A stretch of 64,000 nt of DNA from Rhizobium sp. NZLR1. GTDB lineage: Bacteria; Pseudomonadota; Alphaproteobacteria; Rhizobiales; Rhizobiaceae. The notes below the pieces were generated by a model that did no database searches, was not told the origin of the DNA, and saw nothing but the letters and a program-made list of their open reading frames with translations. Shown piece by piece: positions 26,841-35,741 of the stretch (its first letter is position 1; each line of letters begins with the position of its first letter). The position numbers were made by a program, and so were the translations under genes. Location of the stretch: the NCBI RefSeq assembly GCF_017357385.1, contig NZ_CP071632.1, positions 3,677,501-3,741,500 of the forward strand. Reading direction: 5' to 3'.

Positions 26841-28726
26841 TCCGCCGCCTCCGGCATCAGCCGTGCCGCCGATTGTAGCTCGATGCGGAATACCGCGCCT
26901 CCTTCGGGATGATCGGCAGCAGTAAGGCTGCCGCCGAAATCCTTGATGATGTTGTAGGAGATCGAAAGCCCGAGACCGAGCCCTTTGCCAACGCCCTTCG
27001 TCGTGAAGAAGGGATCGAAGATGCGCTCGGCGATGGCCGCCGGTACACCTGGCCCATGGTCCCGCACGGTCAGTACCACTTTGCCGGCCGCCTCGAAGGC
27101 CGAAACCTCGATGCGTCTGTCATCCAGCCCTTCGACCGCATCGGCCGCGTTGGAAATCACATTCACCAGCACCTGCTGCAGCCGCACCGAACCGGCGCGC
27201 ACGATCGGCGGTCGGCTACCCAAATCAAGCCTGAGTTCGGCATCGGCCGCCTTCAGCCGCCAGGCGATGATCTCGAGCGTATCATGCATCGCCTCGTCGA
27301 GAGAAACCGACCCGAGCTTCTCGTTCGGTTTGCGCGCAAAATTGCGCAGGTGCCGGCTGATTGCGGCCATGCGGTCGATCAACCCGCCGATCCGCCGGAT
27401 ATTGTCCCCCGCCTCCTCCGTCCGACCGCGATCGATGAGAACGGAGGCGCTGTCCGTATAGGTCTTGGCGGCGGCGAGCGGCTGGTTGAACTCGTGCGAC
27501 AGCGCAGCTGACATCTGCCCGAGGCCGGCAAGCTTGCCCGCCTGGATGAGATCGGCTTGTGTCTGACGGAGCTGCTGCTCGGTCAGACGCCGTTCGGCAA
27601 TCTCTTCTTCTATGCGGCTGTTGACGCGGGCAAGATCGGCCGTGCGTTCCTCGACGCGCCGCTCCAGCTCGTTGCGAGCTTCAGCCTGCATCTGCATGCG
27701 CTCGGCCAAGCGCGCCCTCCGCTGCCGCAGAACAGCAACCGCGAGCCCGGCAATGCAGAGGACGAGAAAAACCGCCGCAAGCGCGGTGCGCGCCTGGGTG
27801 CGGATGGAACTCGTCTCCATCAGCACGTTCACCGTCCAGTCCTCGGCCGGCATGTAGTGCGACAGCACCAGATATTCGCTCGAACCGCGCTCGCCAGTGA
27901 GCGTCATCAGCTCGTGCGGCTCAAGGCGCTGGCGGGTCACTGGCAGTGCCGTCAGCCTGGCATTGGCATAACGCCGCGACGCTTCCGTTCGCGCTATGCG
28001 GTCGGCCGTCAGCGGCAGGATTGCACCGTAGAGCCATTCCGGGCTGCCGGACATGAAGATGATGCCCTCCGGATCGGAGACGAAGATCTTGTATTCGCCG
28101 CCGCCCCAGGAGGATTCGATCATGTCGATATCGACCTTGAAGACGATGACGCCGCGAATATCCGCGCCGGCCCGGATCGGCGCAGCGAAATAATAGCCCC
28201 GCTTCAGCGAGGTGGTGCCGAGCGCATAGAACCGCGCCTGCCAGCCTTCGATCGCCTCCTGGAAATAGGGCCGATAGCTGAAATTCTGTCCGACGAAGCT
28301 TCCCGGTCCATCGTAATTGCTCGCCGCGATCGTCTCTCCGTCCGGCTTGACCACATAAATGTCGGAGGATTTCAGCAGCCCGTTGATCTCCTTGAGATAG
28401 AGATTGGCCGCGCCGCGCAGTGCTGCATCTTCAGGCGCACTCACCAGTTCCTTGATATCGTCGTGATCGGCGATCAGCGCCGGAAGCGCCTCGTAGCGGT
28501 TGAGATGACCGCTGAGCGCCGAGACGGCAAGGCGCAGCGCCGTTCTCGCCTGCGCCGAAGCTTCCCCCATATAGGCGCGCGTCGCGATCGCGCCTCCATA
28601 GGTGAAGAAGACGAAGATGATCAGCGGCATCACCAGCAGCGCCGCTATCGCACGATATCTCGAAGACAGATCCTGCTCCTCCCCTTTCTGCCTCCACTCC
28701 CCAGTGAGGCATACCCGACGGCACAA
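26837..28726 (-). CDS. sensor histidine kinase, DctB-like
   Basis: This kinase of about 610-629 residues has an N-terminal membrane helix (YRAIAALLVMPLIIFVFFTY), a periplasmic double-Cache sensor, a second helix near residue 310, a coiled coil, the phospho-acceptor box LSHEFNQPLAAAKT and an ATP-binding domain (DHGPGVPAAIAERIFDPFFT). The start is uncertain. The only in-frame standard start before the first helix is a TTG at 28726 without a ribosome site, while a strong GGGGAGGAG lies just before a CTG at 28669. It pairs with the overlapping response regulator. Confidence 0.9.
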   Translation of the reverse strand: MCRRVCLTGEWRQKGEEQDLSSRYRAIAALLVMPLIIFVFFTYGGAIATRAYMGEASAQARTALRLAVSALSGHLNRYEALPALIADHDDIKELVSAPEDAALRGAANLYLKEINGLLKSSDIYVVKPDGETIAASNYDGPGSFVGQNFSYRPYFQEAIEGWQARFYALGTTSLKRGYYFAAPIRAGADIRGVIVFKVDIDMIESSWGGGEYKIFVSDPEGIIFMSGSPEWLYGAILPLTADRIARTEASRRYANARLTALPVTRQRLEPHELMTLTGERGSSEYLVLSHYMPAEDWTVNVLMETSSIRTQARTALAAVFLVLCIAGLAVAVLRQRRARLAERMQMQAEARNELERRVEERTADLARVNSRIEEEIAERRLTEQQLRQTQADLIQAGKLAGLGQMSAALSHEFNQPLAAAKTYTDSASVLIDRGRTEEAGDNIRRIGGLIDRMAAISRHLRNFARKPNEKLGSVSLDEAMHDTLEIIAWRLKAADAELRLDLGSRPPIVRAGSVRLQQVLVNVISNAADAVEGLDDRRIEVSAFEAAGKVVLTVRDHGPGVPAAIAERIFDPFFTTKGVGKGLGLGLSISYNIIKDFGGSLTAADHPEGGAVFRIELQSAARLMPEAAE

Positions 28727-28821
28727 GTCTAATAATACCCACAGTGATTTCCAAGGGCCCGTCGAAACTTGACACCCGGCAAAGGCCGATGTCCTATTGC
28801 GGCATCGTAGGGAACCCGATC

Positions 28822-29484
28822 ATGAGCGACGACCAGACGCCCGCCGACAGCAAGCTCACCAGCTCCAAGCGTCGATGGGCGGCTGAAGGTAAATTCCTGA
28901 CCGGCCGCATCAGCCGTCCCGAAGCTGAGCGCCTGCCGCCCGGCCAGCACCTCGTCAAAAACTGGCCGGTGCTCGATCTCGGCCAGCAGCCCGTCATCTC
29001 CACGAATAGCTGGCGTCTCGAGCTGCGCGGCCTCGTCGAAACGCCGCTCACCCTAACCTGGACCGACTTCCAGGCGATCGAGCAGAGCACCAAGGTCAGC
29101 GATATCCACTGCGTCACCACCTGGTCGCGCTACGACAACAAATGGAAAGGCGTTTCGACCCGCGATCTGCTCGATCGCGCCATGCCAAAGCCCGAAGCCG
29201 GTTACGTCATGCTGACGAGTTATGACGGCTATACCACCAACCTGCCGCTTGCCGATTTCGCCGCCGAGGATGCGATCCTTGCGACATCGTGGGAATGCCT
29301 GCCGCTGACGCCGGATCACGGCGGCCCGATGCGCCTCGTCGTACCGCATCTCTATTTCTGGAAAAGCGCCAAATGGCTGCGCCGCATCGAGCTGATGCCC
29401 GCCGACCAGGCCGGCTTTTGGGAAAAGAACGGTTACCACATCTATGGCGATCCGTGGCGCGAGCAGCGCTATTCCGACGATTGA
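28822..29484 (+). CDS. sulfite-oxidase-fold molybdopterin-dependent oxidoreductase
   Basis: This 220-residue protein carries the oxidoreductase molybdopterin-binding domain. The likely Mo-ligand Cys97 lies in DIHCVTTWS. The segments SYDGYTTNLPL and DHGGPMRLVVPHLYFWKSAKW are conserved in the MsrP/YedY-like family. It has no twin-arginine signal, so it may stay in the cytoplasm, unlike MsrP. ATG 28822 follows AGGGAA. Its end overlaps the convergent gene at 29469 by 16 bases. The substrate is unknown. Confidence 0.87.
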   Translation: MSDDQTPADSKLTSSKRRWAAEGKFLTGRISRPEAERLPPGQHLVKNWPVLDLGQQPVISTNSWRLELRGLVETPLTLTWTDFQAIEQSTKVSDIHCVTTWSRYDNKWKGVSTRDLLDRAMPKPEAGYVMLTSYDGYTTNLPLADFAAEDAILATSWECLPLTPDHGGPMRLVVPHLYFWKSAKWLRRIELMPADQAGFWEKNGYHIYGDPWREQRYSDD

Positions 29485-30101
29485 GCCTTCGGCCGCAGAA
29501 AGCGGCCCAGCGCAAACGTCACAAGGGCGAACAGAGCGGCGAGCCCCGTCAGCGACGCCATGCTGGCGGGATGAAACGGCACTTTGCTCCAGCGCGGCTT
29601 GACGACATCGGCTGTGTTGAAGGCCTCGCCGCTGAACCTGCAAGTGATGAGCGCCAGGCTGCGCCGCACCATGTCGGCATCGACCGCGGAAATGATTTCA
29701 TTAGCCGCAACGGCCTCCCGCGGCATCTCACGCATCTCAAGCAATACCGCCTTGGCCGCCGCGAGATAAGCATGAGCACATTCGTTGAACGGGCTCTCCT
29801 CGTCGCTCACGCTGCCCGGCATCCGCCCCCAGAGACAATAGGAATATTGGATTTCGGCATAGTTCAGAACGCGCCGGAACAGCTCGTTTGTATCAGTCGC
29901 GCGTGACGCCAACCCGATAATTTCGCCGCGGTAGTCTGAAATCACCGCCATCTCGCCATGCGAGATTTCCGGGATATCGAGGCCGGTATCGCTGCCGCCG
30001 ACGCTGCGGCTATGGGCAAGCGCGTTTTCGCCAACCGCACAAAACCAAGCGGCGGCGGCAAACGCCGTCGACAGAATCGATATGGTTTTGCTGCTTTTCA
30101 T
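29469..30101 (-). CDS. unknown exported membrane-anchored protein in the cbtBA operon
   Basis: This 210-residue protein has an N-terminal signal peptide (cleavage near ALA-HS), a long periplasmic part with a few cysteines (SYCLWGRMPG, ECAHAY, ITCRF) and one C-terminal helix (MASLTGLAALFALVTFALG) followed by a short basic tail. It starts 51 bases after cbtA and should share its cobalamin-riboswitch control, so a role in cobalt uptake or sensing is inferred. I know no characterised homologue. The start codon has only a weak ribosome site. Confidence 0.75.
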   Translation of the reverse strand: MKSSKTISILSTAFAAAAWFCAVGENALAHSRSVGGSDTGLDIPEISHGEMAVISDYRGEIIGLASRATDTNELFRRVLNYAEIQYSYCLWGRMPGSVSDEESPFNECAHAYLAAAKAVLLEMREMPREAVAANEIISAVDADMVRRSLALITCRFSGEAFNTADVVKPRWSKVPFHPASMASLTGLAALFALVTFALGRFLRPKAQSSE

Positions 30102-30152
30102 ACTCGCTCGAAAAACTTGAGGGCGCCGGCAAGGCGGCGCCCCTCGATGCGT

Positions 30153-30899
30153 TCAGTGAAATGCCGGTGCCGGTCGAGCCCGCTGCCCGCCCTTCACGGC
30201 AAGCAGCTTTTCCGCCAGCGCTCCGAAGCCAAGACCGAGCGTTGCCCAGAGGATCACCTGCATGCCGAGCGAGGTCGTGCGGAAACGCCAGAGCACCATC
30301 GCCGAGAACTTCTCCGGCACTTCGTTGATCGACGGCAGCAAATAGAGCACCAGGCCCATGAAGACGAGATAGGTGATGCCGGCGATGATCGCCCCGTTCC
30401 ACAGACCGAAACGCTCGGAAAGGCGCCGCGACAGCGCCACCGCGGCAATCAAAGCAGCGATCGAGACGACGATCATCAGGAAGAACAGCTCGGTCCTGAC
30501 GCCGATCGTATCGGGATTGCCGACCGCCGGCGGATTGGCCGGATACTTGATGCCGGGAACGACGACGATCGCCACGAAGGCGGCAAGGGCGATGACCGCC
30601 GAGGTGCCGCGTGCCGAAAGCCTGCTGATGCGGCCGTGCACGAAAGCGAAAGCGAGCGCGAAAAGCCCGCCGACGGCAATGCTGTAGGCCATGACGCCGG
30701 TGAAGAGGCCAAGACCGGCCTGCGTGGCACGGCTGACGATCTCAGGTTCGGCAGCTTCGCCCGCCGCCTGGGCGCTCGCCTCCTCGAAGGCGATCGCCGC
30801 ATCGACCAGCGGCTCGCCGAAGATATGCGCGAAAGCAAAAACCAGAATGCCAGCGATCAACCCCGCGAGCATGCCGCGAAGTAGAAGATTTCCGACCAT
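30153..30899 (-). CDS. cbtA: cobalt transporter subunit CbtA
   Basis: This 248-residue protein has about six membrane helices, starting MVGNLLLRGMLAGLIAGILV. It includes the CbtA-typical KYPANPPAVGNPDTI segment and a glycine-rich C-terminal helix. CbtA with CbtB is a predicted cobalt importer under B12-riboswitch control in Alphaproteobacteria. The ATG at 30899 is chosen over the longer frame because it follows a GGGGGATCCTGAC leader and is 13 bases from the cbtB stop. Confidence 0.92.
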   Translation of the reverse strand: MVGNLLLRGMLAGLIAGILVFAFAHIFGEPLVDAAIAFEEASAQAAGEAAEPEIVSRATQAGLGLFTGVMAYSIAVGGLFALAFAFVHGRISRLSARGTSAVIALAAFVAIVVVPGIKYPANPPAVGNPDTIGVRTELFFLMIVVSIAALIAAVALSRRLSERFGLWNGAIIAGITYLVFMGLVLYLLPSINEVPEKFSAMVLWRFRTTSLGMQVILWATLGLGFGALAEKLLAVKGGQRARPAPAFH

Positions 30900-30912
30900 G
30901 TCAGGATCCCCC

Positions 30913-31122
30913 TTAGTGGCAGGGAAAGCCGAGGAGATGACGGCCGTCATGCACGAATTCGTGCACATACATGCCGTTGAACAGCGCCATCGCGCCTTCC
31001 TCGGTGCCGACGAAATAGATGGCGATCAGCATCAACAGGCCGCCGAAGATCGCCCAAGGCAGGATTTCTCCTACCGGGATTGGCGCCGGTGCCGCGACGG
31101 GCGCAAAAGTGGTGTCAGACAT
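30913..31122 (-). CDS. cbtB: cobalt transporter subunit CbtB
   Basis: This 69-residue protein has a single membrane helix (LPWAIFGGLLMLIAIYFVG) and the typical C-terminal histidine cluster HEFVHDGRHLLGFPCH, which probably binds cobalt. ATG 31122 has a GGAGGAATAC ribosome site. It is the first gene behind the cobalamin riboswitch at 31150-31292. Confidence 0.93.
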   Translation of the reverse strand: MSDTTFAPVAAPAPIPVGEILPWAIFGGLLMLIAIYFVGTEEGAMALFNGMYVHEFVHDGRHLLGFPCH

Positions 31123-31149
31123 GTATTCCTCCGGGAATGACGCGTTCAG

Positions 31150-31292
31150 TCGAAAGAGTGCTTATGCGGCAGGGTCTGACTTCCAGCGCGAAGAACCTTC
31201 GACACGCTGGTCACAGCGGCGCGACCGTGCCGGATTTACACCGGCTTCCAAACCCGCAACAGCACGGTTATATCTGCAGGCCGAAGAGCCTG
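31150..31292 (-). promoter_or_regulatory. cobalamin riboswitch controlling cbtBA
   Basis: On the minus strand the leader contains the conserved core GCCGGTGTAAATCCGGC (31229-31245), then GCCGCTGTGA (about 31211-31220) in place of the usual GCCACTGT, and a B12-box-like GGAAGTCAGACCCTGCC (31168-31186 area). These appear in the correct order and end shortly before the cbtB ribosome site. Coenzyme B12 should shut off the cobalt importer. The edges are approximate. Confidence 0.9.
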
Positions 31293-31355
31293 TCAACGAA
31301 ACTTCATGAAGCGGCGAAGGGCTGTTCCCACCGCTATCCGGAGATCGCAACGACC

Positions 31356-31910
31356 GTGAATACGCGTCTTATCTGGATCTGCCACGGCGCGACGGCAGCG
31401 AGCCGCAAGGCCCTGTTCCCGCTCGATGAACCGCTGGACAACAAGGCCGCGGAAGAAGCGGCCAGGATGACCGCCCTGCCCCGCGCCGATCGTATTGTCA
31501 CCAGCCCGGCTTTGCGCGCCCGCCAGACGGCCGAAGCCCTCGGCCTCGACGCCCGGATAGATCAGGCGCTTCGCGACTGCGATCACAGGCGCTGGGCCGG
31601 CAGGTCGATCGCCGCGATCGAGGCAGAAGAGCCGGAGAACCTCATGGCCTGGATGTGCGATCCTGAAGCGGCTCCGCACGGGGGCGAGAGCCTTGTTGAT
31701 CTCAGAACACGTGTCGGCGGTTGGATGGACAATGAATCCGCTCTCGGCGGCCATGTGATCGCCGTCAGCCACGCGGCCGTCATCCGAGCGGCGATCGCGT
31801 ACGTACTTCAGGCGCCGCTCTCCTCCTTCTGGCTCGTCGACGTCGAGCCGCTTGGCATTGTTCGCATGACCAGCAATGGACGGCGCTGGTCTCTGCGATT
31901 CCAGCATTAG
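31356..31910 (+). CDS. histidine phosphatase superfamily protein
   Basis: This 184-residue protein shows a phosphoglycerate-mutase-like fold: an N-terminal catalytic motif LIWICHGATAAS, the second-arginine segment TSPALRARQTAEAL, and a late catalytic His in VIAVSHAAVIRAAI. The usual RHG reads CHG here, so one phosphate-binding arginine is replaced. It is divergent from cbtBA across the B12 riboswitch, and an alpha-ribazole phosphatase (CobC)-like role is imaginable. GTG 31356 is the start because upstream sequence is riboswitch. Confidence 0.8.
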   Translation: MNTRLIWICHGATAASRKALFPLDEPLDNKAAEEAARMTALPRADRIVTSPALRARQTAEALGLDARIDQALRDCDHRRWAGRSIAAIEAEEPENLMAWMCDPEAAPHGGESLVDLRTRVGGWMDNESALGGHVIAVSHAAVIRAAIAYVLQAPLSSFWLVDVEPLGIVRMTSNGRRWSLRFQH

Positions 31911-32010
31911 CGATCCCTCATTTTATCCAGCCTTACACAAGCAAATCGCGTCATCTCTATTGAACCCGGTTCTACCGGGACTACTTCCTTGTCCCAAGGA
32001 GATGGAAGAC

Positions 32011-32127
32011 ATGACATATGACTGGAGTGGGGAGCGCACGCGGCGCCTGCGTTTGGTGCGTGTCGCCACAATTGCGGTTCTGGTCGGTCTCATCGTCAGC
32101 GTACCGCTGCTGATCGTTACCGCCTGA
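32011..32127 (+). CDS. 38-residue single-helix membrane protein
   Basis: ATG 32011 has AAGGAGATGG ten bases upstream. The product has a basic N-terminus (SGERTRRLRLVRVA) and one C-terminal helix (TIAVLVGLIVSVPLLIVTA), so the N-terminus should face the cytoplasm. ATG 32002 is in frame but too close to the ribosome site. A terminator-like hairpin follows, which supports it being a separate gene. Its function is unknown. Confidence 0.6.
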   Translation: MTYDWSGERTRRLRLVRVATIAVLVGLIVSVPLLIVTA

Positions 32128-32134
32128 AGCACGA

Positions 32135-32167
32135 AAAGGGCGAGCGGTGCCACGGCACGCTCGCCTT
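32135..32167 (+). terminator. terminator-like hairpin after the 38-residue gene
   Basis: AAGGGCGAGCG pairs with CGCTCGCCTT, with TGCC/GGCA continuing inside, followed by CGTTCTTT. The remaining bases to the next gene (about 32170-32340) show nothing distinctive. Confidence 0.6.
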
Positions 32168-32362
32168 CGTTCTTTCCCCCGCCTGCCGGTCTGCAACCAC
32201 GACGACGATCGCGCTCAGCGTTTTACCCGGTTCCGCGAAAGCGCCCTCAGTCCCTCCACGGCACAGCCATAGGCTGCCCCTCTGATAATTCGCCTTCTGG
32301 TTTCAACGAACATTTCAGACTTTCATGATTACTTCGGCGCGGGTGGAGTCGGAGAAGACCAT

Positions 32363-33934
32363 ATGCCGGTGTTTTTCCAAAGCAAGGCCGGAAGGCAATG
32401 CGTGTCGATTGTCGGGCTTGGGATAACCCTCTGGCTCCTCGGCGCGCTGTTGCAGCTTGACGACAGCCTTGTCTTCTTCATGACCGGTTTCGGCGAATAC
32501 GGCGCCGACAAGCTCGTTCTGGCGCTCGGTATCGCCGGCGCCATGAGCTTCATCTATTCGGTGCTGCGCATCGCCGACCTGCGCAAGGAAACCGAACTGC
32601 GCGCCGCCGCTCAGGCGAAGGCCGATTGGACCGCCACCCACGACCATCTGACCAAACTGCCGAACCGCTACGCCTTCGAGCGCAAGATTCTCTCACGGCC
32701 AGTCAAGGACGACGAGTACGAGGTCGAAGAGTGGAGCCGCAACGTCACCATCTTCTCCGTCGATCTCGACGGCTTCAAGAAGGTCAACGATCTCGTCGGT
32801 CACAAGGGCGGCGACGTTCTGTTGATCGAGGTTGCCAGACGGATCTGCGCGCTCGGCAACGCCGATTGCGTCTATCGCTTCGGCGGCGACGAATTCATCA
32901 TTGTCGCCTTTGCTCTGACGGCGCAGCGCGAGGAGCGTTTTGCCAGGCTGCTGATCCAAGCCGTCACCCGGCCGATCCATATCGATGGTTTTGCCGTCGA
33001 AGTCGGCGCCAGCGTCGGCTATGACCGTTGGGCCGAGCGAGCCGAACCGCTGGAAGATGCCGCTCATCGTGCCGACCTCGCCATGTACGAGGCGAAATCT
33101 CGAGGACCCAACCACTATTTCGTTTTCGAACCTGCAATGCAGGACAAGGTAACGGAACGCGCTGCACTGGAAACCCGGCTGCGCGCGGCAATCGCCAATA
33201 AGGCGATCAAACCCTTCTATCAGCCGCTGATCGACCTGAAGACCGGTCAGCTCTGCGGCTTCGAGGCGTTGGCGCGTTGGATCGGCGACGATGGCGTCAA
33301 CATTCCGCCTCCGGTCTTCATCGATATCGCCGAGGAAACCGGCATGATCACTGCGCTGTTCGAGGATCTCCTTGCTCAGGCCTGCAGCGATGCACTCACC
33401 TGGCCCGAGCATGTGACATTGTCTTTCAACGTCTCGCCGGTCCAGATGGAAGACAGGCTGTTGACCTCGCGCATTCTCAAGGTGCTTTCGGCAAGCCGGC
33501 TGCCGCCGCAGCGCCTGGAAGTCGAGATCACCGAGAACGCGCTGATCCAGGATCCGGCCATCGCCGCCGTGATTCTCGACGAACTGCACGCCGCCGGCAT
33601 CCAGATCGCACTCGACGATTTCGGCACGGGCTATTCGAGCCTGGCCCAGCTCGCCCGCTATCGTTTCGACAAGATCAAGATCGACAAAAGCTTCATCGCC
33701 ACCTATCGCGACGACGAACGTCAGGAAAAAATCGTCCGCGCCATGCTCGGACTCGGCAGGAGCCTCAACATCAAGACGACCGCTGAGGGCGTCGAGGAGC
33801 ACGGCCAGCTCGCCTTCCTGCTGCAGCTCGGCTGCGACATCGGCCAAGGCTATCTTTTCGGTAAGGCGATGCCCGCCGCCGAGGCGGGCATCTTCATCAG
33901 CGATCGTAATGCCAGTCTAGCCTCAACGGCCTGA
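32363..33934 (+). CDS. membrane GGDEF-EAL cyclic di-GMP protein
   Basis: This 523-residue protein has two N-terminal membrane helices (residues about 15-35 and 45-65), a GGDEF domain with an intact FGGDEF active site (about residue 175), and an EAL domain with intact GFEALARW and DDFGTGYSSL motifs. Both diguanylate cyclase and phosphodiesterase activities are possible. GGAGAAGACC precedes ATG 32363. No sensor domain other than the short membrane part is seen. Such proteins tune motility and surface attachment. Confidence 0.93.
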   Translation: MPVFFQSKAGRQCVSIVGLGITLWLLGALLQLDDSLVFFMTGFGEYGADKLVLALGIAGAMSFIYSVLRIADLRKETELRAAAQAKADWTATHDHLTKLPNRYAFERKILSRPVKDDEYEVEEWSRNVTIFSVDLDGFKKVNDLVGHKGGDVLLIEVARRICALGNADCVYRFGGDEFIIVAFALTAQREERFARLLIQAVTRPIHIDGFAVEVGASVGYDRWAERAEPLEDAAHRADLAMYEAKSRGPNHYFVFEPAMQDKVTERAALETRLRAAIANKAIKPFYQPLIDLKTGQLCGFEALARWIGDDGVNIPPPVFIDIAEETGMITALFEDLLAQACSDALTWPEHVTLSFNVSPVQMEDRLLTSRILKVLSASRLPPQRLEVEITENALIQDPAIAAVILDELHAAGIQIALDDFGTGYSSLAQLARYRFDKIKIDKSFIATYRDDERQEKIVRAMLGLGRSLNIKTTAEGVEEHGQLAFLLQLGCDIGQGYLFGKAMPAAEAGIFISDRNASLASTA

Positions 33935-33956
33935 CGTTATGCCTACCGTTTTGACG

Positions 33957-33999
33957 CAATTCCGGACGGAAAACTGCTTCGCACTTTTCCTGGAATTTG
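33957..33999. repeat. dispersed palindromic element, copy 3
   Basis: The imperfect palindrome runs from CAATTCCGGACGGAAAA to TTTTCCTGGAATTTG around ACTGCTTCGCAC. Its core is shared with copies at 19693-19737 and 24924-24973. It separates the convergent GGDEF-EAL and pit genes and may serve as a shared transcription end. Confidence 0.65.
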
Positions 34000-34001
34000 C
34001 T

Positions 34002-35603
34002 CTAAAAGACCTGACGCAGGATTACGAAGAGCACGAAGGCGATTGCGATCGAGGCCGGCAGCGTCAGCACCCAGGCCATCAGCATGTTGCGCACGGTCGA
34101 CCATTGCAGGCCGGAACCGTTCGCCGCCATGGTGCCGGCGACGCCCGACGACAGCACATGCGTGGTCGAGACCGGCAGGCCGAGTTGATCGGCCGAGGCG
34201 ATGGTGATCATCGCGACGACTTCGGCTGCCGCTCCCTGCCCGTAGGTCAGATGCGTCTTGCCGATCTTCTCGCCGACGGTGACGACGATACGCTTCCAGC
34301 CCACCATCGTGCCGAGGCCAAGCGCGATCGCCACCGCCACCTTTACCCAGAGCGGGATGAACTTCGTCGCGTTGTCGACCGCCTTGTGATAGTTCGTCAC
34401 CGCGAGGAGATCGCCGGCATCCATCGGCAACAGCTTCTGCTTGTCAATCAGCTTCAGCGCCTCGCCAATCAAGTAGATGTCATTGCGGACGTTGCCGACG
34501 AGATTGGTCGGCACCGCTTCGAGCGTCGGGAAGCCAGCGACTTCGGCGCTCGTCTGATGAATATATTGCTGCAGGGCCGGCGTCGTCGCATCCGTCCAGG
34601 TCTTGTTCTTGACGGCGTTGCTGACTTCGGCCTTGTAGTCGGTGACGGTCACGCCTGGCTTCACATATTTGCCGAGCGCGGCTTCCACCTGGACCGATGC
34701 CGACTTGTAGGCTTCAAGATAGTTGACATCGGGCGTGCGGTTTAGTGCGAAAGCTGTCGGCACGAGGCCGATCAGGATGAGCATGATGAGGCCCATGCCC
34801 TTCTGGCCGTCATTGGAACCGTGGGCGAAGCTGACGCCGGTGCAGGTGAAGATCAGGATCGCACGGATCCAGAGCGGCGGCGCCTGGTTGCCCTTCGGTT
34901 CGGCATAGAGCGCCTTGTTGCGCACCAGAAGCTTCATGACCAGCAGAAGCACCGCGGAGAGACCGAAGCCGATCAGCGGCGAGATCAGCAGCGACAGGCC
35001 GATATTGGTCGCCTGCGACCAGTCGACGCCGCTGGTCGCAGTGCCGGCTGGTGCCAGGAACTGGTTTGCTAGGCCGACGCCGATGATCGATCCCACCAGC
35101 GTATGCGAACTCGACGACGGCAGGCCGAGATACCAAGTGCCGAGATTCCAGACGATCGCGGCGATCAGCAGCGCAAACACCATGGCAAGGCCAGAGCCGG
35201 AGCCCACCTGCAGGATCAGTTCCACCGGCAGCAGCGCCAGAATGCCGAAGGCGACGGCGCCGCTCGAGGTCAGTACGCCGAGAAAGTTGAAGAAGCCGGA
35301 CCAGATGACGGCGAATTCCGCCGGCATGGAACGGGTGTAGATGACAGTGGCGACGGCATTGGCCGTATCGTGGAAACCGTTGACAAATTCGAAGCCGAGC
35401 GCAATCAGCAGTGCAAGGCCCAAGAGAATCCAGGGAACGGCAACTGCGGTTGTCAGGTCGCGTCCGAGTGCATAGGCGACATATCCGAGGCCGCAGACCA
35501 GAACCAGCCCGAATACCGGCAAGAACCATTTGCCGGCCGAATTCGAACTGTGGAGCGGGTGGGAAGCGTCGCTATGAACCTGGCTGGGGGCAATATCGGC
35601 CAT
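34002..35603 (-). CDS. pit: PiT-family inorganic phosphate transporter
   Basis: This 533-residue low-affinity phosphate/metal-phosphate symporter has two PiT signature repeats (GFHDTANAVATVIYT near residue 75 and GVSFAHGSNDGQKGMG in the middle) and a long soluble loop between membrane halves. The ATG at 35603 (MADIAPSQVHSD) is chosen over an upstream in-frame ATG. No Pho box was recognised upstream. A pit paralogue in the orfA-pit operon is known in rhizobia. This one stands alone. Confidence 0.93.
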   Translation of the reverse strand: MADIAPSQVHSDASHPLHSSNSAGKWFLPVFGLVLVCGLGYVAYALGRDLTTAVAVPWILLGLALLIALGFEFVNGFHDTANAVATVIYTRSMPAEFAVIWSGFFNFLGVLTSSGAVAFGILALLPVELILQVGSGSGLAMVFALLIAAIVWNLGTWYLGLPSSSSHTLVGSIIGVGLANQFLAPAGTATSGVDWSQATNIGLSLLISPLIGFGLSAVLLLVMKLLVRNKALYAEPKGNQAPPLWIRAILIFTCTGVSFAHGSNDGQKGMGLIMLILIGLVPTAFALNRTPDVNYLEAYKSASVQVEAALGKYVKPGVTVTDYKAEVSNAVKNKTWTDATTPALQQYIHQTSAEVAGFPTLEAVPTNLVGNVRNDIYLIGEALKLIDKQKLLPMDAGDLLAVTNYHKAVDNATKFIPLWVKVAVAIALGLGTMVGWKRIVVTVGEKIGKTHLTYGQGAAAEVVAMITIASADQLGLPVSTTHVLSSGVAGTMAANGSGLQWSTVRNMLMAWVLTLPASIAIAFVLFVILRQVF

Positions 35604-35741
35604 GGCATAGTTCCTTATTCCGTTTTGCAAATTTGCCTTTTGTTAATAATTCCGCCGCGTGAAGCTCTCATGACGCCTGTCTGGCCCGTGAGCCACTGAC
35701 ATCGGACGATAGACCGTCACCGATATCCGGCCGGCGCGTCC

